Position numbers and translations under genes: made by a program. A stretch of 61,466 bases of DNA from Listeria ilorinensis. Lineage in GTDB: Bacteria > Bacillota > Bacilli > Lactobacillales > Listeriaceae. The DNA is taken from NCBI RefSeq assembly GCF_913566895.1, contig NZ_CAJYCN010000017.1:1-61466 (forward strand), given 5' to 3'. Below the pieces are notes generated by a model. The model was not told where the DNA came from. It made no database searches and saw nothing but the letters and a program-made list of their open reading frames with translations. The number at the start of each line of letters is the position of its first letter. Position 1 is the stretch's first letter. This document shows positions 44,989 through 54,116 of the stretch, one piece after another.

Positions 44989-45465
44989 TTATAGCTCGAA
45001 AATCCGCTTCTCATAATCCTTCACATAGTAGCGAATATTTTTTCGCCCTTTTGCAAGAATCGTATGTCCTTCTGCTTCTAATCTTTCTTTTTGGACTTGA
45101 ATGCCTCCCGGATACTTTGGGTTCAATTCCCCTTTTACTTTTAATGTCCGCCAATAAGGCGTTTTATCATGTGTGCGTTGATGGCTTGCCCATGCTGCAA
45201 TTGATACGAAGATTCCTGCTGTGATGGGCTCTGTAAAGTCAGCTTGATTTTGTTTGGCAAAGTACTTTCGAATTTCTCCGACTGTTGTCACTTGTCCATC
45301 CGGGATCCGTTTCATAACCCTGTCATAATCGATTGGGGGAGCAAAATACATCTTGTTCCCACCATACTTTTCAATACTTTTTTCATCCGTGATAAGTTGA
45401 ATTTTTGGCATATCCTTCCTGTCATGAAGCATTGCATTGAAATCTTTCTTTTCTTCATTAGCCAT
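44989..45465 (-). CDS. MGMT-like (alkyltransferase-type DNA-binding fold) protein
   Basis: A 158-residue protein. Residues about 45-130 carry the Ada/MGMT C-terminal winged-helix fold with RIPDGQVTTVGEIRKYFAK and WRTLKVKGELNPKYPGGI. The active-site PCHR motif is absent, as in alkyltransferase-like proteins that flag alkylated DNA without repairing it. This annotation rests on weak motif similarity. Start at ATG 45465 with CAGGAGGTG upstream. Confidence 0.7.
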   Translation of the reverse strand: MANEEKKDFNAMLHDRKDMPKIQLITDEKSIEKYGGNKMYFAPPIDYDRVMKRIPDGQVTTVGEIRKYFAKQNQADFTEPITAGIFVSIAAWASHQRTHDKTPYWRTLKVKGELNPKYPGGIQVQKERLEAEGHTILAKGRKNIRYYVKDYEKRIFEL

Positions 45466-45528
45466 TTTCAGCACCTCCTGCTTAAAGAATAATCCATTTA
45501 TATACGTTACACAATGAGACACTTAAAA

Positions 45529-45567
45529 AAAATCTCCCTTTCCATATATGAAAAGAGAGATGAAAAT
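45529..45567 (-). terminator. Terminator after the DUF72 gene
   Basis: On the minus strand ATCTCTCTTTTC pairs with GGAAAGGGAGAT around ATATAT (with a mismatch), followed by eight T. Confidence 0.75.
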
Positions 45568-45631
45568 ACTAGTCATTCTATTATCAGATCATAGCGATAT
45601 TTCTTTACTATTAACAGGTCGCTCCCTATCA

Positions 45632-46474
45632 TTACTCCGAAAATAAATCCATCTGCATCGGAGCTAGACCTGTATATTCGATCGCCAACTGTTCCTGCAA
45701 GTGCTTGGCGTTATCAGCCGCATCACCGCCACTGTTATTATTAAAAATCACCACGATTTCTTTCGTCTCTTTCTGCAAGTGATTCAAATAATTCGCCCAT
45801 TCTTTAATTTCTTCTACATTATAGCGATAAAGTGTACGAATCTCTCGCCACTCTGGACTATTTGCTTTCATCCAACCATATTGATTACGACCATGCATTC
45901 GAACAAGCGTCAGTTCGGGATTCGTGGCACGTAAAACAATCGGCACACTTCTTACACCCACTTGCGGCTCGTCTACAATAGTATGAATAAAGCCTAATTC
46001 CTGCAAGAGTGCCAATGTTTTTTCCTTGTTAGCCTCACTGAACCAGCTGGCATTCCGAAACTCAATGGCCACTGGCAAACTGCCCATCTGCTTTTTGAGG
46101 TGTTTTAAATAGCTGACATTTTCTTGATTGCACTGGAAATAAGGTGGGAACTGGAAAAGAATCGCCTTTAATTTGCCACTTTCACTAATTGGTGCGATCG
46201 CTTCCATGTATTTTTGGTACATCTCATTTTCACTGTCAAAATACTCGTTCCACTCTTTGTGACGGGTCATCGCCTGAAATGCTTTCACAACAAAGCGGAA
46301 AGCATCCGGCGTACCGGTTGCCCAATTAGCCGTTGTGCGTGGGGATGGGATCGCATAAAAACTCGTATCCACTTCTACTAAGGGAAAATGTGCCGCATAA
46401 TCTGCCAGTTTATGTTTTGCATCTAATTGCAGGCTGTCATGGTCGCTCCAGCCAGTAAGACCGATCGTAATCAT
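45632..46474 (-). CDS. DUF72-family TIM-barrel protein (YunF/YecE-like)
   Basis: A 280-residue DUF72 protein with ITIGLTGWSDHDSL at the start, VEVDTSFYAIPS, FRFVVKAFQAMTRHK, AIEFRNASWF and IVIFNNNSGGDAADNA. A TIM-barrel of unknown function, possibly nuclease-related. I start at ATG 46474 with AAAGGAAGCGAG upstream, since DUF72 proteins begin at this strand. The frame to 46627 adds 51 residues without homologous sense. Confidence 0.88.
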   Translation of the reverse strand: MITIGLTGWSDHDSLQLDAKHKLADYAAHFPLVEVDTSFYAIPSPRTTANWATGTPDAFRFVVKAFQAMTRHKEWNEYFDSENEMYQKYMEAIAPISESGKLKAILFQFPPYFQCNQENVSYLKHLKKQMGSLPVAIEFRNASWFSEANKEKTLALLQELGFIHTIVDEPQVGVRSVPIVLRATNPELTLVRMHGRNQYGWMKANSPEWREIRTLYRYNVEEIKEWANYLNHLQKETKEIVVIFNNNSGGDAADNAKHLQEQLAIEYTGLAPMQMDLFSE

Positions 46475-46616
46475 CTTCTCGCTTCCTTTCGTAGCCATTT
46501 CGTTCGCTTTTTTCAAAGGAATGCGCTCATGTTCGTCCATGGTGTCAATATCATTCCCTGCTTTCTCTTCCATTATAACGAATTTGTCCTTATTTTTTAA
46601 ATAATTCGGCTGACAA

Positions 46617-46662
46617 AAAAAGAGCAAGCCATCTGCCTGAATGACAAACGTCTCGCTCTTCT
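46617..46662 (-). terminator. Likely terminator after prs
   Basis: Minus strand AAGAGCGAG pairs imperfectly with GCTTGCTCTT, followed by TTTTTTTG. The inner part of the stem is poor. Confidence 0.5.
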
Positions 46663-46665
46663 CAA

Positions 46666-47604
46666 TTAAAACAATGGATGCAAGCTGCGATTTTCCTGTA
46701 CGCCGGAAATGGCTCTTGCAAGTGATGGACCGATCGTGATTACTTCCATCTTGTCGATTTTTTTCGTGCCAACCACATCAATCGAGTCAGTCACAAAAAT
46801 CTTCGAAATCGGAGAAGCCTCCAGTCGCTCTGCTGCATCTCCTGCCAAAACAGCATGTGTCGCACATGTGACCACTTCTCTGGCACCTGCTTCAAGCAAT
46901 TTTTCAGCAGAAGTCGTTGCCCGGTAGCCTGTATCAATAATATCATCTACCACAATCGCAAGCTTTCCTTCGACATCACCAATGATACTCGTGATTTCGC
47001 GCTCATTCGGCCGCGGTTTACGGTTCAAAATCGCAATCGGAGCATGTAGTTTATCTGCCACTCTTCTAGCTCGAACGACGCCGCTGTGATCTGGCGCTAC
47101 GATAACAAGATCCTGCTCATCGCCATATTCCTCGATCAAACTGGCAGAAAGTAGCGGCAATGCTGACAAGTGATCGATCGGAATGTTAAAGAAACCTTGG
47201 ATCTGGGCAGCATGCAGGTCAACGGAAATCAAACGAGTCGCACCGGCGCGCTGGATCAGATTAGCCAGCAGCTTTGCTGTGATCGGTTCGCGACTACGCG
47301 CTTTCCGGTCTTGCCTAGAATAACCGTAGTAAGGCATAATCACAGTGATCGTATGTGCCGAAGCACGTTTCAAAGCATCAATCATAATGAGAAGCTCCAT
47401 CAGGCGCTCATTGACATTGCTGTTCATGGACTGGATCACATAACAGTTCGTCCCCCGAATGCTTTCTTCTACATTGATTTTCACTTCACCATCGCTGAAT
47501 TTTTGCAATTCCACCTCGCAAAGCGGTACGCCCAGATTTTCCGCAATCTTAAGCGCTAATGGACGTTCATTTGTAACAGAAAAAAGCTTCATTTCGTTCG
47601 CCAT
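46666..47604 (-). CDS. prs: Ribose-phosphate pyrophosphokinase
   Basis: A 312-residue class I PRPP synthase that makes PRPP from ribose-5-phosphate and ATP. Motifs: [20 protein letters not shown], the flexible loop [17 protein letters not shown], metal-site [11 protein letters not shown] and the PRPP loop [14 protein letters not shown]. Start at ATG 47604 with GGAAGGAG upstream. It is not beside glmU, where the housekeeping copy usually lies, so it may be a second prs gene. Confidence 0.93.
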   Translation of the reverse strand: MANEMKLFSVTNERPLALKIAENLGVPLCEVELQKFSDGEVKINVEESIRGTNCYVIQSMNSNVNERLMELLIMIDALKRASAHTITVIMPYYGYSRQDRKARSREPITAKLLANLIQRAGATRLISVDLHAAQIQGFFNIPIDHLSALPLLSASLIEEYGDEQDLVIVAPDHSGVVRARRVADKLHAPIAILNRKPRPNEREITSIIGDVEGKLAIVVDDIIDTGYRATTSAEKLLEAGAREVVTCATHAVLAGDAAERLEASPISKIFVTDSIDVVGTKKIDKMEVITIGPSLARAISGVQENRSLHPLF

Positions 47605-47677
47605 GATTTTCTCCTTCCACAACATAAGAATACATACCTATTATATAGAACCACGTGTTCGTTCGCAAATGGTATTT

Positions 47678-48562
47678 CTAGCCCAGCATATGATGTTCCT
47701 TTGCAAAAGTTATAAAATCGTTGGAAACAGGTGTCAGATAGTTTTTCTTTAAATAGGCCAGGTAAAATTTTCGTTCCCAATTTGGGCTGCCCAGCTTGAG
47801 CACTTTGACATTTAAAAAACGCAAAATCGGCATGTATGGCACAACAGCGATCCCAAATCCTTTCGAAACTAAACCCGCAATCACCTGATCGACTTCGACC
47901 TCATAAACCGCCTGATATTCTGCACCGATTTTTTGAAAAAGGCTATCGATGAGTGGTCTAAGGCCGCTTGTTTTAGCAAAAACAATCTGCGGATAGGGAA
48001 TTGTATCGATCAGATCTACTTCATCTTTCACACTGAGCGGATGGTCGGGCGGCGCAATCACAACGAGATCCTGACGGGCAAATGGAACGAATTCGATTGT
48101 CTGCTCATTTTCCTGCTTGGAGCAGAAGGCCATATCATATTTCTTTTCCTTTAATCCCTGAATGATTTCTGTCGTGACACCGGTATGAAAATGAAACTGA
48201 ATATCTTTTCCAGTATTCGCCTCTAAAAATTTCCGTGTGATATCTGGAACCAAATTAGTCCCCAGTGTCTCCAAAAATGCTAGATCGATCCGTCCTTCGC
48301 CCAGCCCTTCCTTCTGAACCTTCTCCACACCTTCATCAAATAATTGCATGGCTTGTTCCACATAGTCCAAAAAGATCTTGCCAGTCTTGGTGAGTACAAC
48401 ATTACGTCCCTCTTTCTCAAAGAGCTGTACACCGAGTTCCTGTTCAAGAGATGAAATCGCATAGCTTAAACTTGGCTGTGTAATCATTAGATCTTCTGAT
48501 GCTTTCGTATAATGCTCAATATGTGCCAATCGGATAAAATACTGTAGATGATGCAGATTCAT
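47678..48562 (-). CDS. quiR: LysR-family regulator of shikimate/protocatechuate genes (QuiR-like)
   Basis: A 294-residue LTTR with the N-terminal HTH at about residues 15-40 (HYTKASEDLMITQPSLSYAI) and a substrate-binding effector domain. It is divergent from a dehydratase/oxidoreductase/shikimate dehydrogenase/MFS block. The same arrangement in L. monocytogenes is controlled by QuiR, a shikimate-responsive activator, so the name is by synteny. AT-rich palindromes upstream are possible binding sites. RBS GAGGGCGAGG before the ATG. Confidence 0.82.
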   Translation of the reverse strand: MNLHHLQYFIRLAHIEHYTKASEDLMITQPSLSYAISSLEQELGVQLFEKEGRNVVLTKTGKIFLDYVEQAMQLFDEGVEKVQKEGLGEGRIDLAFLETLGTNLVPDITRKFLEANTGKDIQFHFHTGVTTEIIQGLKEKKYDMAFCSKQENEQTIEFVPFARQDLVVIAPPDHPLSVKDEVDLIDTIPYPQIVFAKTSGLRPLIDSLFQKIGAEYQAVYEVEVDQVIAGLVSKGFGIAVVPYMPILRFLNVKVLKLGSPNWERKFYLAYLKKNYLTPVSNDFITFAKEHHMLG

Positions 48563-48917
48563 TTTTCCTCGCCCTCTCTTTGCTTTCCAAGAATCGTACA
48601 GATTATAACACAGACCTATATAAATTTTCTATAGATTATACTGAAAATATCAATTTGTTTTTACCTTACTCGCATAATACAATGAAATTGTAATCAAATT
48701 TAAAAGTACTATATGAAAAAAACTGAATATCTATCAAATTTGCCTATCTTTTTGAAACAACTTGTGACATTTATCACATAAAGATACGGTAAGCAAGTAT
48801 CGTCCTGGCCAGACTATACTTTTTTCTTAGCAAACGTTTGTGAAAAGAATCGCAATGTTAAAGAGATTCACGCATCACAACCAAGGGAAGTTCATTTTCA
48901 GGAGAGGAGAAAATGCA
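48563..48917 (+). promoter_or_regulatory. Divergent quiR-qui1 control region
   Basis: CTATA-N9-TATAG (48616-48634) is a plausible LysR-type palindrome just upstream of quiR. A -10 TATACT at 48815-48820 would start the rightward operon, and the palindrome CAAACGTTTG (48831-48840) lies just after it and may be a weak CcpA-type site. AGGAGAGGAG ends 8-10 nt before the start at 48918. No gene is seen here. Confidence 0.5.
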
Positions 48918-49778
48918 ATGACAGATGTACAGAATCAACAAACAAAATGCCCACTAACTATCAGCTCTTATACACTTGGAACGGAGGTATCTTTCCCGGA
49001 ACGCGTGCGAATCGCTGCTGAAAGAGGTTTTGACGGGATTGGCTTGCGTGCTGAAAATTACTGGGATGCACTTAGTGACGGCTTAAACGATGAGGATATG
49101 CTGCGAATTCTTGATGTACATGGTATCAAAGTAACGGAAGTCGAATATATCACCCAATGGGGACGTGCTGAAGACCGCACAGAAGCTCAACAAGACAAAG
49201 AGCGGACCGTTTTCCATATGGCAAAACTATTCGGTGTGAAACATGTGAATTGCGGACTACTGGAAATCATTCCAGAAGACGAAATCGTGGTGGCTTTACG
49301 TGAGCTTTGTGAACGGGCCGGTGATATCATCATTGGGCTTGAATTCATGCCATACAGTGGTGTGCCAGACCTTGCGACTGCTTGGCGTGTTTGCGAAGCT
49401 TCTGGCTGCTGGAATGCTCAACTAATCTGCGACACTTGGCACTGGGCGCGCGCTGAACAAACAGCTGCTGATATCGCACCTGTTCCGGCTGACCGAATCG
49501 TTTCCATCCAGCTTTGTGATGTTCGTGAAGCACCCTATATCAAGCTACGTGACGAATCTCTTCATGATCGCTTAGCTCCTGGCGAAGGTTATGGCGATAC
49601 AGTCGGCTTCGCTAAAATCTTACGTGATCACGGTGTAAAACCTTGTGTAATGGGTGTAGAGGTTATTTCTGACGCCTTTGTAGCTACTGGTTTAGAATAT
49701 GCTGCGAATAAAGTCTATGCCGCAACGAAAAAAGTGCTAGATGAGGCTTGGCCAGAGCTTTCCCCTGAACGTGACTAA
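48918..49778 (+). CDS. TIM-barrel sugar-phosphate isomerase/epimerase-like, probable 3-dehydroshikimate dehydratase
   Basis: A 286-residue AP-endonuclease-2-type TIM barrel with [35 protein letters not shown] and VMGVEVISD; the Glu/Asp/His residues in these segments would bind a divalent metal. In the shikimate block of Listeria such proteins convert 3-dehydroshikimate to protocatechuate. Family alone cannot exclude a sugar isomerase. Start at ATG 48918 (MTDVQNQ) with GGAGAGGAG upstream; the frame to 48840 has no RBS. Confidence 0.75.
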   Translation: MTDVQNQQTKCPLTISSYTLGTEVSFPERVRIAAERGFDGIGLRAENYWDALSDGLNDEDMLRILDVHGIKVTEVEYITQWGRAEDRTEAQQDKERTVFHMAKLFGVKHVNCGLLEIIPEDEIVVALRELCERAGDIIIGLEFMPYSGVPDLATAWRVCEASGCWNAQLICDTWHWARAEQTAADIAPVPADRIVSIQLCDVREAPYIKLRDESLHDRLAPGEGYGDTVGFAKILRDHGVKPCVMGVEVISDAFVATGLEYAANKVYAATKKVLDEAWPELSPERD

Positions 49779-49812
49779 CTGATGAACTATTTTTGAAAGG
49801 GAAGTGTTATTT

Positions 49813-51738
49813 TTGAAATTCAATTCGATGTTTACGCCAATCCAGATCGGACCAATGACTGTACCGAACCGTTTTGTCGTTTCACCAATGTGTAACAACT
49901 ATGCGAATACAGACGGAACACTCAGTGACCGGACGCTTGCTTACTACCGCGAACGGGCACTCGGTGGATTCGGTCTTATTACACTTGAGGCAACTGTTGT
50001 GGATGAGCGTGCAAAAGGCGGAGCAAATAAATCCTGCCTTTTCAGCGACCATCAAATCGCTGCCATGAAACGTGTGATTGACGAATGTCATGCAAATGGT
50101 GCCAAAATTTCCGTTCAGCTACAACATGCTGGGCCGGAAGGAAATGCCAAAGTGGCTGGTCATGCGCTTCGAGCTGCTTCATCGATTTCTTCCGCAGAGG
50201 GGCGAGATGTGCCGATCGAGATTTCCCGTGAAGAAATTTATGAACTAGTCGGTCTGTATGGCGATGCTGCTTTACGGGCAAAAAAGGCTGGGGCTGATGC
50301 AGTTGAAATCCATTGTGCACACGGCTATTTAATCAGCAGTTTCTTGTCACCGCGTACCAATAAGCGTGTCGATGAATTTGGTGGCTGTTTTGAAAACCGG
50401 ATGCGTATCATTCGGCTGATCATTGAGGATATCCGTGAAAAAGTCGGCCATTCGATGGCGATTCTTTGCCGGATCAACAGTACGGACGGTGTAGATGGCG
50501 GTCTTAGCGTGCATGACAGTGCGGCGGTCGCAGCATATTTAGAGGATGCAGGTGTCGATGGACTGCATGTTTCCAGAAGCGTTCATATTCGCGATGAATA
50601 CATGTGGGCACCAACCGTCTTACACGGCGGCTTCAATGCCGATCTTGTGACAGAAATCAAGAAGGCTGTCTCCATTCCGGTCATCATGGTAGGCCGCTTT
50701 ACAGAACCGCATTTTGCAGAGCTGATGGTTCGCGAAGGTCGGGCCGATCTGATTGCTTTCGGACGGCAAAGTCTGGCAGATCCTGCAACACCGAATAAGG
50801 CAGCAGCAGGCAAACTCGACGAAATGCTGCCTTGTATTGCCTGTTTGCAAGGCTGTGTGGCGAATATGTATGCCGGAAAACCGATCACTTGTCTGGTCAA
50901 TCCGTTACTTGGTCGTGAAAGTGAGATGTATCAACCAACTGGGGCTTCCAAAAAGGTGCTCGTTGTTGGCGGCGGTGTCGGCGGTCTCTATGCAGCATGG
51001 CTTGCAGCGTCACGCGGTCACGCGGTTACGGTTTTTGAAAAGACCGGCACGCTTGGTGGCCAAATGCGACTTGCAGCGTATCCTCCCGGCAAGGGCGATC
51101 TCACGAATATGGTTCGCAGCTATATTCAAAAATGCGAGCAGTATGGTGTCACAATCCACATGAATACAGAAGTAACAACTGATTTGATTAAGCAAGAAAA
51201 CCCGGATGTCGTCATTCTAGCAACTGGCGCAACACCACTTGTTCTTCCGATTCCAGGCATCCACGAATCCGGTCTTCTACATGCAGTCGATATCTTAGAC
51301 GGCAAATCGCATGCTGGTAAAAACGTGCTGGTTGTCGGTGGTGGTATGGTTGGCAGTGAAACAGCAGCATTTCTCGGGGAAGCTGGCCATAAAGTCACTG
51401 TCGTGGAGCTTCGTGATGAAGTGGGCGCAGATGTCCGCAGTGAACATCGCAAGTTCTTGATGAAAGACTTTGATGAATATCACATTGATACGATCACAGG
51501 CGCAAAGGTAGCCTCATTCTTTGAAGGCGGCGTCAGCTATACACAAGCAGATGGAACGGAAGCACGCGTAGATGGTTTTGATTCAGTCGTACTGGCGATG
51601 GGATCCCGTGCTTATAATCCGCTTGAAGAAGAAGTAAAACAGATCGTTCCTGATACATTCGTGATTGGTGATGCAGTCCGTGCTAGACGAGCACTTGATG
51701 CAACAACTGAAGCACTGAATGTCGTCATGGCGATTTAA
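49813..51738 (+). CDS. Old-yellow-enzyme/2,4-dienoyl-CoA reductase-type FMN-[4Fe-4S]-FAD oxidoreductase
   Basis: A 641-residue two-part flavoenzyme. The N-terminal OYE barrel (about 1-340) has MFTPIQIGPMTVPNRFVVSP (20 residues), ADAVEIHCAHGYLISSFLSP and GRQSLADP. The cysteine cluster PCIACLQGCVANM...CLVNP binds a [4Fe-4S]. The C-terminal part has two Rossmann folds (VLVVGGGVGGLYAAWLA and VLVVGGGMVGSETAAFL). It probably reduces or dehydrogenates a shikimate-derived ring. I use TTG 49813 (8 nt after AAGGGAAG) by comparison with related starts; GTG 49804 is too close to the RBS. Confidence 0.88.
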   Translation: MKFNSMFTPIQIGPMTVPNRFVVSPMCNNYANTDGTLSDRTLAYYRERALGGFGLITLEATVVDERAKGGANKSCLFSDHQIAAMKRVIDECHANGAKISVQLQHAGPEGNAKVAGHALRAASSISSAEGRDVPIEISREEIYELVGLYGDAALRAKKAGADAVEIHCAHGYLISSFLSPRTNKRVDEFGGCFENRMRIIRLIIEDIREKVGHSMAILCRINSTDGVDGGLSVHDSAAVAAYLEDAGVDGLHVSRSVHIRDEYMWAPTVLHGGFNADLVTEIKKAVSIPVIMVGRFTEPHFAELMVREGRADLIAFGRQSLADPATPNKAAAGKLDEMLPCIACLQGCVANMYAGKPITCLVNPLLGRESEMYQPTGASKKVLVVGGGVGGLYAAWLAASRGHAVTVFEKTGTLGGQMRLAAYPPGKGDLTNMVRSYIQKCEQYGVTIHMNTEVTTDLIKQENPDVVILATGATPLVLPIPGIHESGLLHAVDILDGKSHAGKNVLVVGGGMVGSETAAFLGEAGHKVTVVELRDEVGADVRSEHRKFLMKDFDEYHIDTITGAKVASFFEGGVSYTQADGTEARVDGFDSVVLAMGSRAYNPLEEEVKQIVPDTFVIGDAVRARRALDATTEALNVVMAI

Positions 51739-51785
51739 TCCGAGGCGGGGAGCAATCACTCCCCGCTTTAAAGGAGTTTGTTCGT

Positions 51786-52655
51786 ATGGAAAATCGAATT
51801 TCCGGTACTACACGGCTGCTTGGTTTGATTGGCTCCCCTGTTGACCATTCCAAGTCGCCAGTTATGTATAATTACAGTTTTCAAAAAGCTGGGGTAGACT
51901 ATGCTTATCTTGCTTTTGATATCCAAATTGACCAAGTAGCCGAGGCAATCGCTGCACTCAAAACACTCAATATGCGCGGTGCTAATGTAACAATGCCTTG
52001 TAAAACAGAGGTTATCAAGCATCTTGATGCGCTCTCCCCTGCCGCTCGACTAGTTGGTGCTGTCAATACGATCATTCACGAAGATGGTCGGCTGACAGGA
52101 CATATGACAGATGGAGCCGGTTACGTGAACGATCTGCTTGATCATGGTATCTCAGTTGCCGACAAGAAAATCACGATCATAGGAGCCGGCGGAGCTGCCA
52201 CTGCGATTCAAGTCCAATGTGCACTTGACGGGGCTCGTGCCATCTCCATTTTCAATCAAAAAGATGCTTTCTTTAAACGTGCTGAAAAAACAGCCGAGGC
52301 GATTCGTGCCGAAATGCCGGACTGCCAGGTTCAGCTTTTTGATTTGGAAGACCTTGATGCGCTGAGAAACGAAATCCAATCCAGCGATATTTTAGCAAAC
52401 GCAACGCTTGTGGGTATGCATCCGCATGAAGATCAGTCACCAGTTCCTGATCCCACTGTCTTTCATAAAGGCCTGACGGTAACGGATGTCATCTATACAC
52501 CAGAAAAAACTCGACTGCTTCGCGAGGCTGAAACGCGGGGAGCGGTTACGATCGGCGGTCTGGGCATGTTGCTCCACCAAGGAGCGGCTGCATACAAACT
52601 TTATACAGGGCTTGATATGCCCATCGAAGAAGTAAAAACCAAATTTTTCAAATGA
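51786..52655 (+). CDS. Shikimate/quinate dehydrogenase (AroE/YdiB family)
   Basis: A 289-residue shikimate dehydrogenase-like protein. Substrate site GSPVDHSKSPVMYN (with the conserved Ser-Lys-Ser), catalytic Lys in NVTMPCKTEV, cofactor motif IIGAGGAATAIQVQCA and DVIYTPEKTRLLREA. In this catabolic block it probably oxidises shikimate or quinate to the 3-dehydro form, the reverse of the biosynthetic AroE step. 47 bp after the flavoenzyme gene; AAAGGAG upstream. Confidence 0.9.
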   Translation: MENRISGTTRLLGLIGSPVDHSKSPVMYNYSFQKAGVDYAYLAFDIQIDQVAEAIAALKTLNMRGANVTMPCKTEVIKHLDALSPAARLVGAVNTIIHEDGRLTGHMTDGAGYVNDLLDHGISVADKKITIIGAGGAATAIQVQCALDGARAISIFNQKDAFFKRAEKTAEAIRAEMPDCQVQLFDLEDLDALRNEIQSSDILANATLVGMHPHEDQSPVPDPTVFHKGLTVTDVIYTPEKTRLLREAETRGAVTIGGLGMLLHQGAAAYKLYTGLDMPIEEVKTKFFK

Positions 52656-52701
52656 ATGCAACAATGGAGTTTCCAAAAAGGGAAACGAGAGGAGAAAATG
52701 A

Positions 52702-53940
52702 ATGAACGCAAAAAAATATTTTCCGACAGCTTTAGCTCTTTATTTTACTTATTTTATTCACGGAATCGGGGTCTCGATCATCGGGCAATATAAACAAGAT
52801 TTCGCCAGCATGTGGGGGGCTGACAAACTGTCTGACGGTACTTTCGATGTTAGCATGGTGCTGGCAGTCATTGCCGCACTAGGACTTGGTCGACTATTCA
52901 CGCTACCTTTTGCCGGACCGATTTCGGACCGTTTTGGTCGTCGATTATCCGCGTTGATCGGTGTAGGATTTTATGCCTGCTACTTTATTGGACTCGTATT
53001 TTCACCAAATATGTATGTCGCTTATTTCTTTGCACTCTTGGGCGGGGCTGCGAATTCCTTCTTGGATACGGCAGTAACACCCTCCGTACTGGAAATTTTC
53101 CCGAAAAACGGGGCAATTGCCAATATGTTTACAAAATTTTCCATTTCGATCGGTCAATTTATTCTACCATTTGTTATCGGGATGGTTGCAGGGGCTAACT
53201 TGTCCTTCAAAACGATCTTTATCGCTACTTGTATCTTGATCGTTATTGATGGACTGATCATTGCCTTCCTGCCGTTCCCTCCAATGAATGCCAATGTTGA
53301 AAAAGCAGCTACTGAAGTAAAAAAAGAAAAAATGCGTTTTTCTGCAACCAGTTGGGCAGTTATCGCGATCGGCTTTACTTGTACAGCAACTTTCCAACTA
53401 TGGTTGAACTGTAATCAGGAGCTGGGGGCCCTGTATGGCTTAAGTGATCCAAGTAAGATCCAGTCGTTCTATTCAATGGGAAGTATGCTTGCCATCCTTG
53501 TCACAGCAGTGCTTGTTAAAAAATGGATCATGCCGGTACGTGTTTTGATCATTTATCCAACTGTCGCAACCATCATGTTGCTCATCATCTATTTCGTCCA
53601 AACACCAGTCATTTGTCTAATCGGCGGCTTTGTGATCGGCTATGCTGCTGCAGGCGGTGTCTTGCAACTAGCCGTTTCGACTGCAAATGAATTCTTCCCT
53701 GCTAATAAAGGGAAGATCACGTCCGTTGTGATGATCGCTTCCAGTATTTCCAACTATGTGATCTTAAATATCGCCAGCTACATTACTAAAGCTGGGGGTG
53801 TTGATGGACCAAAATATGTGCTATTATTTAACGTAGTAATTACTGTGATTGGTATTCTTCTCGCCATCTTTGTCAATATGCGTTATAAAAAAGAACTCGA
53901 GCGAACTAATCCTGAAGCAGCAAAACTGCAATTCAGTTAA
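52702..53940 (+). CDS. MFS transporter, probably for shikimate or quinate (first of two)
   Basis: A 412-residue protein with 12 helices and loop motif GPISDRFGRRLSAL, typical of MFS symporters. It closes the first qui operon (starts 46 bp after the dehydrogenase with GAGAGGAG upstream) and is paralogous to the next transporter. Expected to import the cyclic hydroxyacid substrate. Confidence 0.87.
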   Translation: MNAKKYFPTALALYFTYFIHGIGVSIIGQYKQDFASMWGADKLSDGTFDVSMVLAVIAALGLGRLFTLPFAGPISDRFGRRLSALIGVGFYACYFIGLVFSPNMYVAYFFALLGGAANSFLDTAVTPSVLEIFPKNGAIANMFTKFSISIGQFILPFVIGMVAGANLSFKTIFIATCILIVIDGLIIAFLPFPPMNANVEKAATEVKKEKMRFSATSWAVIAIGFTCTATFQLWLNCNQELGALYGLSDPSKIQSFYSMGSMLAILVTAVLVKKWIMPVRVLIIYPTVATIMLLIIYFVQTPVICLIGGFVIGYAAAGGVLQLAVSTANEFFPANKGKITSVVMIASSISNYVILNIASYITKAGGVDGPKYVLLFNVVITVIGILLAIFVNMRYKKELERTNPEAAKLQFS

Positions 53941-53995
53941 CAAATGGCCGGGTCTAAGGCCATCTTAGACTCGGCATTTTCTACCAGCTATTTGT

Positions 53996-54116
53996 GAACT
54001 AGTGAACAATATATCAGATTTTCTTATATAACCTGATTAATCCATTAAATTTTTCTATACATCTTTACGACTCTTTCAAATTTCGCAACAGCATGTTGCA
54101 GTAAGGAGATCCATCT
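53996..54116 (+). promoter_or_regulatory. Upstream region of the second MFS gene with a qui1-like AT-rich site
   Basis: TTAAATTTTTCTATACAT (54045-54062) resembles the TATAAATTTTCTATAGAT site near quiR (48617-48636) apart from a one-base insertion and small differences. A further imperfect palindrome TATATCAGATTTTCTTATATA lies at 54009-54030. These may be QuiR operators for a second qui transcription unit. Confidence 0.4.

Noticed and set aside
44989-45465. Active O6-methylguanine-DNA methyltransferase
   Set aside because: The PCHR active-site motif is missing, so only an alkyltransferase-like fold is claimed.
48831-48840. Strong CcpA site at CAAACGTTTG upstream of the qui operon
   Set aside because: The central palindrome is perfect but the outer consensus positions do not match; kept only as a weak possibility.
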